64,000 nucleotides of DNA, taken from Streptomyces physcomitrii. Its GTDB lineage: Bacteria; Actinomycetota; Actinomycetes; Streptomycetales; Streptomycetaceae. The stretch lies in contig NZ_JAAWWP010000021.1 in assembly GCF_012273655.1 (NCBI RefSeq), positions 59,177-123,176 on the forward strand, in the 5' to 3' direction. The first letter of the stretch is position 1; every line of letters starts with the position of its first letter. Position numbers and translations under genes: made by a program. This document shows positions 50,095 to 58,275 of this stretch, in pieces. Below the pieces are notes generated by a model. The model saw only the letters and a list, made by a program, of their open reading frames with translations, was not told the origin of the DNA and did no database searches.

Positions 50095-50469
50095 ATGACC
50101 AGGACTCGTGCCCGGATCCTCGGCGCACTGTCGGTGTGCGCGCTGACCGGCTCCCTCCTCGGCGCGGGCAGCGCCCTCGCCGCGGACAGCAAGGCGGGGG
50201 CCGACTGCGGCCCCCAGGAGGTCTGCTTCTGGCAGGACAACGACATGTCCGGCGCCCCCACCTGGCGCTGGTCCCCGGGCAGCGGCCAGCTGAACCTGCC
50301 GCCCGCCCTCCACGACAACGTCGGCTCCTTCGTGGCCAACGCCGCCGCCTGCTTCGTCGACACGGACCCGGCGGAGAGCCGCGCCGTGACCCCCGGGGAC
50401 TACTCCAACGCCTATAAGGCGGACGGCAAGTTCGGCAGCAGGCTCGACCTCGTGAAACCGGCCTGCTGA
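50095..50469 (+). CDS. Secreted peptidase-inhibitor I36-family protein
   Basis: The 124-residue secreted protein has a signal peptide (about 1-30) and then ADCGPQEVCFWQDNDMSG. It has the beta/gamma-crystallin-like pattern with four cysteines (Cys about 38, 43, 86 and 124) typical of SMPI-like I36 metallopeptidase inhibitors. It may protect the producer or modulate extracellular proteases encoded elsewhere in the window. ATG at 50095 with a purine-rich RBS. Confidence 0.85.
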   Translation: MTRTRARILGALSVCALTGSLLGAGSALAADSKAGADCGPQEVCFWQDNDMSGAPTWRWSPGSGQLNLPPALHDNVGSFVANAAACFVDTDPAESRAVTPGDYSNAYKADGKFGSRLDLVKPAC

Positions 50470-50528
50470 CCCTGCCGGCCGGGCCCCTCCACGGGGGCCG
50501 GGGCCCAGCCGGCGCTCCCCACCACGGA

Positions 50529-50562
50529 GCGCCCCGGGACACCGCGCGGGGTCCCGGGGCGC
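50529..50562 (+). terminator. Terminator hairpin of the I36 gene
   Basis: A perfect 12-bp stem GCGCCCCGGGAC/GTCCCGGGGCGC (50529-50540 and 50551-50562), with a 10-nt loop, 60 bp past the stop. Confidence 0.85.
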
Positions 50563-50626
50563 ACTCGACCAGCCGGGCTCCGACCCGCGCGCCCTTTGCC
50601 CCCAAGTACTCCGAAAAGGGGCGAAG

Positions 50627-51367
50627 ATGCCGATTACCCCACTCAAGCCACGGGCACGGGTGACCGCGACAGCACACGCGGCCATCACGGGGGAAGCACT
50701 GCACGTGCCACGCTCAGACCCCGGCGGCGGGCCGAAGACGTCCACGCCGCCACGACCCGACCATCCACCCGGTCCACGACCACCGGACGACCGGCTCCCC
50801 GCCAAGCCCGCCACCTCAGAAGGGAGTTCACCCGGCCCACCGGCCACCGAAGCCTCCCGCGCCTCCTTCGACGAGGTCTTCTGCTCCTTGCTCGACCGGC
50901 TGTACCGGCGGGCGGCGATGCTCGCGGGCACGCCCCACGCCGCGGAGGACGCCGTGCACGAGGTCTATCTGAAGATCGCCCCGCGCCCGCAGAAGTTCCT
51001 CGCCCACCCGGAGCCCTACGCCTACGCCTTCGCCACCCTGCTCAGCGTGCTGCGCAGCGGCTGGCGCCGGGAGCGGCGGCAGACCCCGGTCGCCGACATC
51101 CCGGAGTCGGCGAACTGGTCCTGGGACGGCGGCGTCGAGCAGCGCACCGCCGAACTGGAGGCGGTACGGCTCCTCGCGCAACTCTCCGTACGCCAGGCGG
51201 CCGTGGTGATACTCGTCGACCTGGACGGATACACCATCGACCGGGCCGCCGAGATCCTCTCGGTCCACCGCGGCACCGTGGCCCGGACCCGCGGCAGGGC
51301 CCTGCGCAAACTCAAGGGCTCCCTGAGCGACCTCCAGCGGGAAGGACGAGGGCGCGATGAGTCCTGA
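50627..51367 (+). CDS. ECF-type RNA polymerase sigma factor with disordered N-terminus
   Basis: The 246-residue protein has a long Pro/Ser-rich N-terminus (1-78). Region 2 (about 80-150, RRAAMLAGTPHAAEDAVHEV) and region 4 (about 175-235, LSVRQAAVVILVDLDGYTID with the HTH IDRAAEILSVHRGTVARTRG) follow. This is the two-domain layout of extracytoplasmic-function or SigE-like actinobacterial sigma factors. It overlaps the next gene by 11 bp, suggesting a sigma/anti-sigma pair. The targets are unknown. Confidence 0.88.
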   Translation: MPITPLKPRARVTATAHAAITGEALHVPRSDPGGGPKTSTPPRPDHPPGPRPPDDRLPAKPATSEGSSPGPPATEASRASFDEVFCSLLDRLYRRAAMLAGTPHAAEDAVHEVYLKIAPRPQKFLAHPEPYAYAFATLLSVLRSGWRRERRQTPVADIPESANWSWDGGVEQRTAELEAVRLLAQLSVRQAAVVILVDLDGYTIDRAAEILSVHRGTVARTRGRALRKLKGSLSDLQREGRGRDES

Positions 51368-52139
51368 CGACGAGGAAGACCCACAGCCCACCGCCGCCGC
51401 ACTGCGCGCACGGCTCCGGGCCGCCGAGACGGAGATCCGGACGCCACCCGGCCTCTGGGAGCGGGTACGCGGCCCCGAGGCAGAGGGGGGCGTCCTGGCG
51501 GCGGGATCCGTCCCGGCCATCGGATCCGGCCCGGCGAAGAACACCCTCCTGTCCCACCTGCCCAATCTGTCCAAGAGGCCCGTCCTACGACGGGGACCCG
51601 TCCCGTCCCAGGGCTGCGTCCCGCCCGGGCGATCCGTCCCGCCCAGGCGCTTCGTCCCGCACGCCCGTGCCTCGCCTCGCGCGGGGCGCCGCCGCGCCGC
51701 TCTCTCGCTGACCGCCGCGCTCGCCGTCCTGCTCATCGGCGTCGGGGCCTGGCTGCTCCTCACCCCGGGTGTCCCGGACGGCCAGCACCCGGCCGGGCAC
51801 GCGGCCCCGACCCTCACCGTCCACAACGCCGAGACGGCCTGCCGGGACCACCGCACCCTGGAGTGCGCCCTCAGGCTGGCGAGGACCCCGTACGGCCGCT
51901 ATGCCGCCCCGGACAACGCGGCGGGCCATGTCTGGGGCCGCGACCGGCTCAGCGCCCGGTGCGTGGTGACGGACGGGACCCTGGTCCGGGACGAGAGCGG
52001 GATGACCTCCACCCGCTGGTACCTGGCCACCACCCGGGAGGGCACGACGGGTTGGCTGCCCGGGGTCCGGACGCGCAACACCACGGAGGTCCGCCTCTGC
52101 ACGGCCGAGGAGGCCCGGGTACGGCCCGGGCGGGGCTGA
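51357..52139 (+). CDS. Single-TM membrane protein with SH3-like tail, probable sigma-factor partner
   Basis: The 260-residue protein has a cytoplasmic N-terminus with a short helix (ALRARLRAAETEIRTPPGLW) and an irregular Pro/Val-rich repeat (SVPAIG, PVPSQG, CVPPGR, SVPPRR). One TM helix (about 115-138) precedes an extracytoplasmic C-terminal domain, whose strands RCVVTDGTLVRDESG and YLATTREGTTGWLPGVRT resemble a bacterial SH3 domain with four cysteines. It overlaps the sigma factor gene by 11 bp, so it probably controls it from the membrane. No zinc-anti-sigma motif is seen, so the anti-sigma role is inference. Confidence 0.75.
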   Translation: MSPDDEEDPQPTAAALRARLRAAETEIRTPPGLWERVRGPEAEGGVLAAGSVPAIGSGPAKNTLLSHLPNLSKRPVLRRGPVPSQGCVPPGRSVPPRRFVPHARASPRAGRRRAALSLTAALAVLLIGVGAWLLLTPGVPDGQHPAGHAAPTLTVHNAETACRDHRTLECALRLARTPYGRYAAPDNAAGHVWGRDRLSARCVVTDGTLVRDESGMTSTRWYLATTREGTTGWLPGVRTRNTTEVRLCTAEEARVRPGRG

Positions 52140-52198
52140 GGAGGAGAGGAAGGGAGAGGGGAGGGAAGGGGGAGGAGGGAGGGGGAGGGGGAGGGGAA
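52139..52198 (+). repeat. Poly-purine G-tract, possible G-quadruplex
   Basis: About 60 bases read as GGAG/GGGA/GGGGGA blocks on the plus strand with almost no pyrimidine, right after the stop of the membrane protein. Several runs of three or more G with 1-3 nt gaps could fold into a G-quadruplex. It may stop transcription instead of a hairpin. Confidence 0.7.
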
Positions 52199-52525
52199 CT
52201 GGCCACCCGAAGCCTGGGGCCCGGCTGCGGATCGGGCTGGGGACTGGCTGAGCGCCAGGCTGAGGAACTGGCCAAGGGGCCAGCCAATTTTCCGGCTGAA
52301 AACTCGGCCGAGGTGCGGACTGGAGACCCGGCCTCCGATCGCGCACTCCCCCGGGCAGACCCCCCGGGCAGACGGACTGCCCGCCCCGGGCCGGGAGGTG
52401 GCCGGGACGGGCAGTCGGTTCGCGGTGCGGGAGAGCTGGCCGGTCCGCCGGTGAGGGCGGGCGGCCGGAGAGGTGCGGCCCGGGCGGCCGGTGTCCAGGT
52501 GCGGGGCCCGGGCGGCGCCTCGGGG

Positions 52526-53128
52526 TCAGTCCGCGGTGATGGTCTGGCCCGGGGACATCTCGACGGTCGCCTTCAGCGCGACGGTGTCGCCGTTGTTGAT
52601 GATGCCGAGGCAGCTGGCGTTGGAGGCGGTCAGGTCCTGGCTGGTGCCGTCGGCGATCAGCGCGCTCTTGGTGTTGTCGAAGTAGCCGTGCACGGTGCCG
52701 GTGAAGTCGGCCGAGCAGGCGGGGCCGGACACATGCGCGTTGACACCGGCGATCTCCCCGGTGACATGGTCCGGGTTGTCGGCGCTGACGCCGGTGATGT
52801 TGATGGCGTAGGGCGCGCCGTTCGTGGTGATCTCCAGGGTGAGACCCAGCGCCGAGCAGCCGTCGAAGGACAGGCTGTCGATGCTGCCGATCCCGGCGCC
52901 GTCGAGACCGGAGCCGCCCTTCACCGAACCGGTGCCGTCGGCGCTGTCACAGGCGAACTCACCGGAGTCCGTGACGACGGCGGGGTTGTCGGCGTGGGCG
53001 GTGACGGCGCCGCCCGGGGTGACGGTCCACGTGGCCTGGGGGGCAGCCGACGTGGAGGTGACGGCGAGGCCGAAGGCGGCGCTGCTCGCGGCAACGACGA
53101 CGGCGGCCTTGCGTACGAGTTTGTGCAT
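52526..53128 (-). CDS. Secreted protein of unknown function
   Basis: The 200-residue protein has a signal peptide (MHKLVRKAAVVVAASSAAFG, cleaved near 28). A Thr/Gly/Asp-rich beta domain with four cysteines (FACDSADG, DGCSALG, GPACSADF, ASCLGI) follows, which could form two disulfides. No enzyme motif is seen. Similar small secreted beta proteins are common in Streptomyces with unknown role. It is convergent with the sigma operon. Confidence 0.8.
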   Translation of the reverse strand: MHKLVRKAAVVVAASSAAFGLAVTSTSAAPQATWTVTPGGAVTAHADNPAVVTDSGEFACDSADGTGSVKGGSGLDGAGIGSIDSLSFDGCSALGLTLEITTNGAPYAINITGVSADNPDHVTGEIAGVNAHVSGPACSADFTGTVHGYFDNTKSALIADGTSQDLTASNASCLGIINNGDTVALKATVEMSPGQTITAD

Positions 53129-54080
53129 GGATGCGGTTCCTTCCTCGGTCGTGGCCGCATCAGTGGGGCTGCCCGGCGCCGGTGCCGGACACCGGAACAG
53201 GGCAGGGGGCATCGACACGACACACGTAACGGAAAAGCCAGCCAGGCCCGTTGGCTGACCCGATCGAGCACTCGCCGTGACGTTACGAGCAGGTAACCAG
53301 CAGCCGCAATACTCCGCCCCGCAGAAAACGGAGCGGCCGCCACCGCGGCCCGCCTTCTTGTCGGCGAGTGAGCAAGCGGCCCGTATTTCTTGTGCGCGGG
53401 TGAGCCTTTCCGGGACCGGGTGCCAGGGACGGGTGACGGGTGACGGGTGACGGGGTGAGCCTCTCCGCGACTCGGCGGAAGCCGGCCCAGCCCCCAGACC
53501 CCCACCCCCCAGCCCCAGCCCCTCCCACCCCGAGCTCGCGCCACCGAACCCGCGCCGCCGAACGGCACCGCCGGGACAGCCCCCGACGCCCGGATCCGAG
53601 CCGCCCGTCCCTCCTCCCGGCACCCGACCCGGCGGAATCCAGCCACGTTTCCCGTCCCGAACCCCCTTATCCGAAGGGCCAATCGAAGCGGGCACGTGTG
53701 TACGGATGCGCGGGCGCACGCCCCGCGCATCCACCCGTAGCGCTGCCGGACACGCAGAGCAGCCGCCCTGCCCAAGGCTTTTGACGGCAGGTCAGCCCAT
53801 CGACGACGCCTCAGGCCTGCGACGAGATCCCTCCCGCCCGCTGAGGCGTCATTGCCCGGGGTCATCCGTCGTGATACACAGAGTGACCATACGATCCTTC
53901 GCAAGCCCGTTCCCGGCCCGAGCAGAGGGTCAACGGCGGGGCAGTCGGCGGATTGGCACGAAACCCGCCATGCAATGACGCCGAAGTCGACATCAGTCGG
54001 CGGGATCGTCAGCGAGAATGAGTGTGACCTCTGCGCGCTCGCAGAGGGTACGGAACTACCCGCTAGGGGCGGTGAGTTAC
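53129..54080. other. Long gene-poor region with repeats and an inverted repeat
   Basis: About 950 bp without a convincing gene. It contains a GGGTGAC tandem repeat (three exact copies from 53431 to 53451), a longer duplicated GTGAGCCT(T/C)TCCG motif around it, and an inverted repeat GACGCCTCAG/CTGAGGCGTC (53805-53814 and 53841-53850, 26-nt gap) that could be a terminator or operator. The 3' part (53870-54080) must hold the promoter of the T4SS-like cluster. A frame starting at 54018 could extend the first gene upstream by 21 residues. Confidence 0.5.
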
Positions 54081-54389
54081 ATGCTTATGGCAGCCGAAAA
54101 GGGCGACATCAACACGATTATCGGCGGAATCGCCCCGGACTGGGGGCCGTTCGGGAGCCTGGGCAACGAAGCCCGGGTCATGATCGAGGTCGTCATGGCC
54201 GTCGCCATCCTGCTGTGCCTCGGCATCGCGATCTGGGGCGCGGCCAAGCAGCGCATCGGCGCCACGGCGCTGCGCGACACCTTCAGCGCCGAACAGGGCA
54301 AGGGCCTCATCATCGCGGGCCTGACCGGCGTCTTCATCATCGGTTCGCTGGGCACTCTGTTCACGATCGTCTACGGCATGGCGGTTTAG
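54081..54389 (+). CDS. Small two-TM protein, VirB2/TrbC-like, first gene of the T4SS-like cluster
   Basis: The 102-residue protein has two hydrophobic helices (about 30-50 and 76-97) joined by a short basic loop (AKQRIGATALRDTF). This is the shape of VirB2/TrbC-type pilin subunits in T4SSs of Gram-positive bacteria. Start ATG at 54081 with GGTGAG upstream; ATG at 54018 is possible. It is the first of six same-strand genes and is probably a membrane component or pseudopilin. Pilin identity is inference. Confidence 0.7.
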   Translation: MLMAAEKGDINTIIGGIAPDWGPFGSLGNEARVMIEVVMAVAILLCLGIAIWGAAKQRIGATALRDTFSAEQGKGLIIAGLTGVFIIGSLGTLFTIVYGMAV

Positions 54390-54570
54390 CGGCGCCGACT
54401 GCCCGGCCGGGCAGCCCCGGCCGTCCTCCCACCAGTTAGCCCGTCATGCCCACCGGCCGAGGTTGCGTCCCCTTGATGTCCACTATCCACAGCTCCCCAA
54501 GACGGCGTCCCACACGGCTACCGTCGTACGGAACGGCGTTTCGGCACGAGTACAAGGGGGCGGACGAGGC

Positions 54571-55416
54571 ATGAGCCCGAGCGACGAGCACGGCTACGGC
54601 GGCGAGACGCGCGCGGACGACGGCTTCGGCGGCTCCGGACAGACCCGCACCCGGCTGCCCGAACGCGGTGGCGAACCCTACGGCGGCACCCGCCGCCGCT
54701 CCTCCTCGCGCAGCCTGGCCACGGTGATGGGCGTGGTGGTCCTCCTGATCGCCGCCATCGCCTTCGCCAACCGCGGCACCGACGACTCCTCCGGCGGGGA
54801 CGAGGACGGCGGCGGTCCGGCCGCCGCCCCCACGGCGCCCACCGGGGGCAAACCCGTCGCCGGCAAGAACGGCGCCATCCCCTCGGGCTTCGGCCACGAC
54901 GCCCAGGGCGCGGAGAGCGCGGCGGCGAACTACGCGGTGGCGCTGGGCTCGGCGGAGATGTTCGACAAGGCGGCGAGACAGTCCATCGCCCAGGCCGTCT
55001 ACACACCCGACCAGGCGGCCCGCCGCCAGGCCGACCTCGACAAGGTGTACTCGGACCCGGCCTTCCTCCGCCGTATCGGACTGGAGAAGAACGGTGCCGC
55101 GCCGGAGGGCTCGACCTTCGTCTCGCGCATCATCCCGGTGGGTACCAAGACCAAGAAGGTCTCGGCCGATACGGCGAGCGTCGAGGTCTGGTACTCCTCG
55201 CTGTTCGGTCTCTCCGGGGTCACGTCGAAGAACCCCGTCAGCGAGTCCTGGTACACGTCGACATACAAGCTGAAGTGGGTGGGCAACGACTGGAAGGTCG
55301 AGGACTTCAGCCAGAAGGACGGTCCGGTTCCCGTGAACGGAGACCAGAGAGCGTCCACCGCCGATGACATGTCCAAGGCCGTCGAGCAGTACGGAGGATT
55401 CACGTATGCCCGCTAG
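54571..55416 (+). CDS. Bitopic membrane protein, VirB8/TcpC-like
   Basis: The 281-residue protein has a charged cytoplasmic N-terminus (about 1-48, two Glu/Asp/Arg-rich clusters), one TM helix (about 50-66), an acidic low-complexity linker and a C-terminal extracytoplasmic domain. The last has the NTF2-like pattern of VirB8/TcpC (SAAANYAVALGSAEMFDKAA, VEVWYSSLFGLSG, TYKLKWVGNDWKVEDF). It overlaps the next gene by 11 bp (55406-55416). It probably nucleates the transport complex. Confidence 0.8.
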   Translation: MSPSDEHGYGGETRADDGFGGSGQTRTRLPERGGEPYGGTRRRSSSRSLATVMGVVVLLIAAIAFANRGTDDSSGGDEDGGGPAAAPTAPTGGKPVAGKNGAIPSGFGHDAQGAESAAANYAVALGSAEMFDKAARQSIAQAVYTPDQAARRQADLDKVYSDPAFLRRIGLEKNGAAPEGSTFVSRIIPVGTKTKKVSADTASVEVWYSSLFGLSGVTSKNPVSESWYTSTYKLKWVGNDWKVEDFSQKDGPVPVNGDQRASTADDMSKAVEQYGGFTYAR

Positions 55417-56710
55417 CCGGCGCCGACGCGTCCTCTCGCTGACCGCCTCGCTCTCCGCGGTCCAGGCGGCAGTCTTCCTCTGGGCGACCCGTGCCGTGGC
55501 CGCCCCGGACCCCGACCCCGGCGACGACTCCTGCGAGCTGATCCGCGGTCCCGCCAAGCGCTACTGCGAAAGCGGCAGCAGCGGAAGCAACCGCCAGCCC
55601 CCCGACGACCCCTCCGTCGAATCCCCCCTCGACCCCCTCTCCTCCCTCTCCAAGGCCTGTGCCGAGGCCGCCTCCTGGACGGTGGACAAGCTGTCCGAGG
55701 CGGTGAAGGAGACCGCGCAGGTCGACTACACCAACCCGAAGTTCCTCCAGCAGTACGCGGTGGTCTTCGCCGCCTCGACCGTGCTGACGCTGCTGTTGTG
55801 GCTGCTCGCGGTGGCGAAGCGGGCGGTGCGCGGGGTACCGCTGACGACGGCGATCTCCGAGGCGATCGGCTTCCTCTGGCTGACGGTGCTGGCCTCCGCC
55901 TTCACCCCGCTGATCCTCTACACGGTCGTCTCCGCCACGGACAGCATCACCGACGTCCTCGCGAAGACGACGGGCAGTCAGACGGACGTCTTCTTCGGCT
56001 CGTTCTCGGGTGCCCTGAAGAAGGGCGAGGACATCGGCGGCGGCCCGATCATGCTGATCGTGGTCTCCCTGGTGTCGATCCTGGCCGCCGGGGTGCTCTG
56101 GCTGGAGCTGGTGATCAGGGCCGCGCTGCTCTACGTGGGCGCGCTGCTCGGCACCGTGGTCTACGCGGGCCTGGTCGACAAGAACCTGTGGACGCATGTG
56201 CGCCGCTGGGCCGGGATCATGATCGCGGTGATCCTGGCGAAGCCGGTGATCGTGATCGTCCTCGGGCTCGCCGGAGCGCTGTCCAGCGACGGCGGCCCCG
56301 ACTCCTTCTCCGCCGTGGTCTCCGGGCTGGCCATCATCCTGCTCGCGATCTTCGCCAGTGCGATGATCTACCGCTTTGTGCCGGGCTTTGGCGACGAGAT
56401 CGCCGCCGGGCGCAACAACCGCCTCACCCAGGGCGCCGAGAACCGCGCGGCGGCCGTGATCAGTTCGCCCGCCGCCCTGGTCTCCCAGGGCATCAAGGCG
56501 CACAGCAGCCGCGCCGACTCCGGCGGTGGGGGCGGTGGCGGAAGCGACGCCCGCCCCTCGAACCCGGTCAGCGGCGGGGTGGCCGCCCACAGCAGCCGCG
56601 GCGGCGACAGCGGCGGCGCACCGCCACCCCGTACCAGCCCGGCGAACACGCCGCATGCCGGGAACCGCAGCGCGAAGAGCGCCAACCGCTCGGGAGGTGA
56701 AGGGCGTTGA
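55406..56710 (+). CDS. Polytopic membrane protein, VirB6/TrbL-like
   Basis: The 434-residue protein has an N-terminal signal-like helix (about 8-30), a cysteine-containing acidic loop (DSCELI, KRYCES), and at least six TM helices (about 110-345). A Gly/Ser/Asn-rich cytoplasmic tail (355-434) follows. The start ATG at 55406 has a good ACGGAGG. It overlaps both neighbours. VirB6/TrbL-type proteins form the inner-membrane channel of T4SSs. Confidence 0.8.
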   Translation: MPASRRRRVLSLTASLSAVQAAVFLWATRAVAAPDPDPGDDSCELIRGPAKRYCESGSSGSNRQPPDDPSVESPLDPLSSLSKACAEAASWTVDKLSEAVKETAQVDYTNPKFLQQYAVVFAASTVLTLLLWLLAVAKRAVRGVPLTTAISEAIGFLWLTVLASAFTPLILYTVVSATDSITDVLAKTTGSQTDVFFGSFSGALKKGEDIGGGPIMLIVVSLVSILAAGVLWLELVIRAALLYVGALLGTVVYAGLVDKNLWTHVRRWAGIMIAVILAKPVIVIVLGLAGALSSDGGPDSFSAVVSGLAIILLAIFASAMIYRFVPGFGDEIAAGRNNRLTQGAENRAAAVISSPAALVSQGIKAHSSRADSGGGGGGGSDARPSNPVSGGVAAHSSRGGDSGGAPPPRTSPANTPHAGNRSAKSANRSGGEGR

Positions 56711-58269
56711 CGACGGAACTGACGCACGCCTCGCATCCGGTCACGCCCCGCCGCACGTATCTGATCGGCCGCGCCCGGCCGAACGCGATCGTCGGCCGCA
56801 ACCGCGAGACCGGAGAGATCGCGCTCATCATCGCCGGCGCCTTCCTGGGCATGATGTGCGGACTGCTCGTGCCCGTGCTGAGCATGCGGATCGTGCTGCT
56901 CATGGGGTTCCCGATGCTGGCCTTCGCCGCGGTCTACGTGCCGTACAAGGGCCGTACCTTCTACAAGTGGTTCGAGATCAACCGGAGTTACAAGCGGCTG
57001 CTGCGGCGGGGCACCGGGTACAAGTCGGCGAGTGTGGAGGCCGGGACCCGGATCGACGGGCGGGAGGTCGAGGTCGGGCCGCCGCCCGGGATCGGCCGGA
57101 TCAGCTGGCTGGCGGCGCCCTTCGGCCCCGACGAGATCGCGGTGCTGCTGCACGCCGACCGCCGGACCGTCACCGCCGCCATCGAGATCGAGGGCCCCGG
57201 GGTCGGCCTGCGCGACTCGGAGGACCAGGAGGCGCTGGTCGACCGCTTCGGCACCCTGCTCAAGCACGTGGCCAACGGCGACGGCTTCGTCACCCGGCTC
57301 CAGATGCTCGCCCGTACGCTGCCCGCCGACCCGGACGCGCACGCCAAGGACGTCGCCCAGCGCGGGGACGACCGGTCGCCGCGCTGGCTGCAGGGCTCCT
57401 ACGAGCAGTTGCAGTCGATGGTGTCGACCAGCAGCGAGCAGCACCGCGCCTACCTGGTGGCCTGCATGCACTACTCGCGGGAACTCGCCGCCGAGGCGCA
57501 GGCGATGGCGCGGGCCGCGCGCGGGCACGGCGGCCGCAAGCTGGACCGCGACGCGGGCCTCGCCGTGGTGATGGCCCGTGAACTGACCGATATCTGCTCG
57601 CGGTTGCAGGAGGCCGACATCCGGGTCCGCCAGCCGCTCGGCCAGGGCCGGCTCTCCTCGCTGGTGCACTCGATGTACGACCCCGACCACCCGATCGACC
57701 ACATCCAGGCGATGACCCAGCGCAACACCTGGCCCGCCGAACTCGACGCCATGGAGCCGACGTACCTCCAGGCCAAGACCCGCGAGTCCAGCACCCGGGC
57801 GCCCTGGTGCCATGCCACGGCCTGGGTGAAGGAGTGGCCGATGACCCCGGTCGGGGTGAACTTCCTGGCGCCGCTGCTCGTGCACACCCCGGATGTGATC
57901 CGCACGGTCGCCGTCACCATGGACCTGGAGCCCACCGAGATCGCCATCGAGCGGATGCTGACCGAGAAGACCAACGATGTCGCCGACGCCAGCCGCGCCG
58001 CCAAGATGAACCGCACCGTCGACCCCCGCGACATCGCCGCGCACTCCCGGCTCGACCAGCGCGGCGAGGACCTCGCGAGCGGCGCCGCGGGCGTCAACCT
58101 GGTCGGCTACATCACCGTCTCCTCGCGCAACCCCGAGGCGCTGGCCCGCGACAAGCGCACGATCAGAGCCTCGGCGGGTAAGTCGTATCTGAAGCTCGAA
58201 TGGTGCGACCGCGAGCACCACCGGGCCTTCGTCAACACGCTCCCGTTCGCCACCGGCATCCGGAGGTAG
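56707..58269 (+). CDS. SCO6880/PrgI-type VirB3-VirB4 N-terminal-like protein
   Basis: The 520-residue protein has two close TM helices (about 39-60 and 62-80), then a soluble domain of about 430 residues without Walker motifs (KLDRDAGLAVVMARELTD; SSLVHSMYDPDHPIDHI). This is the 'SCO6880 family'. In conventional T4SSs the corresponding parts are PrgI/VirB3 plus the N-terminal half of VirB4; here they are separate from the ATPase that follows. The start is TTG at 56707, overlapping the VirB6-like stop as TTGA. Confidence 0.8.
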   Translation: MTTELTHASHPVTPRRTYLIGRARPNAIVGRNRETGEIALIIAGAFLGMMCGLLVPVLSMRIVLLMGFPMLAFAAVYVPYKGRTFYKWFEINRSYKRLLRRGTGYKSASVEAGTRIDGREVEVGPPPGIGRISWLAAPFGPDEIAVLLHADRRTVTAAIEIEGPGVGLRDSEDQEALVDRFGTLLKHVANGDGFVTRLQMLARTLPADPDAHAKDVAQRGDDRSPRWLQGSYEQLQSMVSTSSEQHRAYLVACMHYSRELAAEAQAMARAARGHGGRKLDRDAGLAVVMARELTDICSRLQEADIRVRQPLGQGRLSSLVHSMYDPDHPIDHIQAMTQRNTWPAELDAMEPTYLQAKTRESSTRAPWCHATAWVKEWPMTPVGVNFLAPLLVHTPDVIRTVAVTMDLEPTEIAIERMLTEKTNDVADASRAAKMNRTVDPRDIAAHSRLDQRGEDLASGAAGVNLVGYITVSSRNPEALARDKRTIRASAGKSYLKLEWCDREHHRAFVNTLPFATGIRR

Positions 58270-58275
58270 GCCCAG

